Assembly: GCA_937951625.1 (NCBI GenBank)
Contig: CALFBP010000041.1
Coordinates: 1-52,170, forward strand
Source: an uncultured Thermoguttaceae bacterium
Lineage (GTDB): Bacteria > Planctomycetota > Planctomycetia > Pirellulales > Thermoguttaceae
Length of the DNA: 52,170 nucleotides
Direction of reading: 5' to 3'
Below are positions 51,984 to 52,170 of this stretch, piece by piece (the stretch's first letter is position 1; every line of letters starts with the position of its first letter). The position numbers and the translations under genes were made by a program. The notes under the pieces were generated by a model. That model saw only the letters and a list, made by a program, of their open reading frames with translations, ran no database searches and was not told where the DNA came from.

Positions 51984-52170
51984 ATGGCGACCGACACAGT
52001 GACCCACGATCCGCTGCTGGTGCTGCCGCCGGAGCTGCATCCCAAGGTGGATCATTTGGTAACGGAGGACGACACGCCGGTGGACAACATCTTCTCGGAG
52101 AAGCAGCAGCGGTTGCTGACCGAGCCGCTGTACAGTTCCTGGCAGGGGCCGGGGGGAGGGCGGCGTTTTG
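51984..52170 (+). CDS. Start of a Uma2-like gene, cut by the right edge
   Basis: The first 62 codons from ATG 51984 are open to the window end, so the gene is partial. The text ELHPKVDHLVTEDDTPVDN, then FSEKQQRLLTEPLYSSW, matches the N-terminus of Uma2 family (DUF820) proteins, a large restriction-endonuclease-like family common in planctomycetes and cyanobacteria. The catalytic residues lie beyond the window, so activity cannot be judged. The 5' flank diverges from the altronate hydrolase-like gene. Confidence 0.75.
   Translation, partial: MATDTVTHDPLLVLPPELHPKVDHLVTEDDTPVDNIFSEKQQRLLTEPLYSSWQGPGGGRRF

Noticed and set aside
1-52170. CRISPR arrays, tRNA and rRNA genes
   Set aside because: I saw no spaced short repeats of CRISPR type and no recognisable cloverleaf or rRNA sequence; short repeats found are too few and irregular. 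A tRNA scan would be decisive.

Overview
The window (about 60% GC by eye) looks like part of a Planctomycetota chromosome, probably Pirellulales-like. The support is two very large exported proteins carrying the planctomycete LEPR-XLL-type N-terminal motif, several Tat-exported sugar enzymes, GEVED, pre-peptidase and RTX modules, and a Uma2-type gene at the right edge. The phylum call rests on these family signatures, not on a search.

Region 1 (1-22558, minus strand) is one uninterrupted reading frame. It starts at 22558, has a good Shine-Dalgarno site, and is still open at base 2: at least 7,519 codons. I followed the frame through its whole length by reading modules in register. It encodes a giant modular surface or secreted protein containing a degenerate metzincin-like site, pre-peptidase domains, beta-helix and propeller segments, GEVED and nidogen-like modules, a Calx-beta domain that seems to be interrupted by a propeller, and 300-bp tandem Ig/cadherin-like repeats at the left edge. 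Long plus-strand open frames here are antisense shadows.

Region 2 (22559-29084): a roughly 500-bp AT-rich divergent promoter region separates the giant gene from a 1,662-residue subtilisin-like protease with cadherin-like and RTX repeats. Four bases after it begins an enolase-superfamily (MR/MLE) protein whose canonical active-site residues look lost.

Region 3 (29085-32415) holds a poorly defined small ORF, an AcpH-like hypothetical, a tagatose/psicose 3-epimerase-like enzyme, then about 900 bp of repeat and possible transposase debris.

Region 4 (32416-42706, plus strand) carries an exported HEAT-repeat protein, two paralogous exported alpha/beta hydrolases, a Tat-exported Gfo/Idh/MocA oxidoreductase overlapping the first hydrolase by 4 bp, a ThiH/HydG-type radical SAM enzyme, thioredoxin, a coiled-coil protein and an RluA-type pseudouridine synthase.

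Region 5 (42803-52170) carries rnc (minus), a DegT/DnrJ aminotransferase and an exported propeller-type glycosidase-like protein (plus), an NHL-repeat protein and a Tat-exported sugar isomerase/epimerase (minus), a toxin-antitoxin pair whose RelE-type toxin is frameshifted by one missing C, an altronate hydrolase-like protein overlapping a sulfotransferase by 4 bp (minus), and the start of a Uma2-like gene. Many genes point to sugar or polysaccharide handling, but no single complete pathway is visible. The most unusual object is the giant protein with its divergent protease partner.
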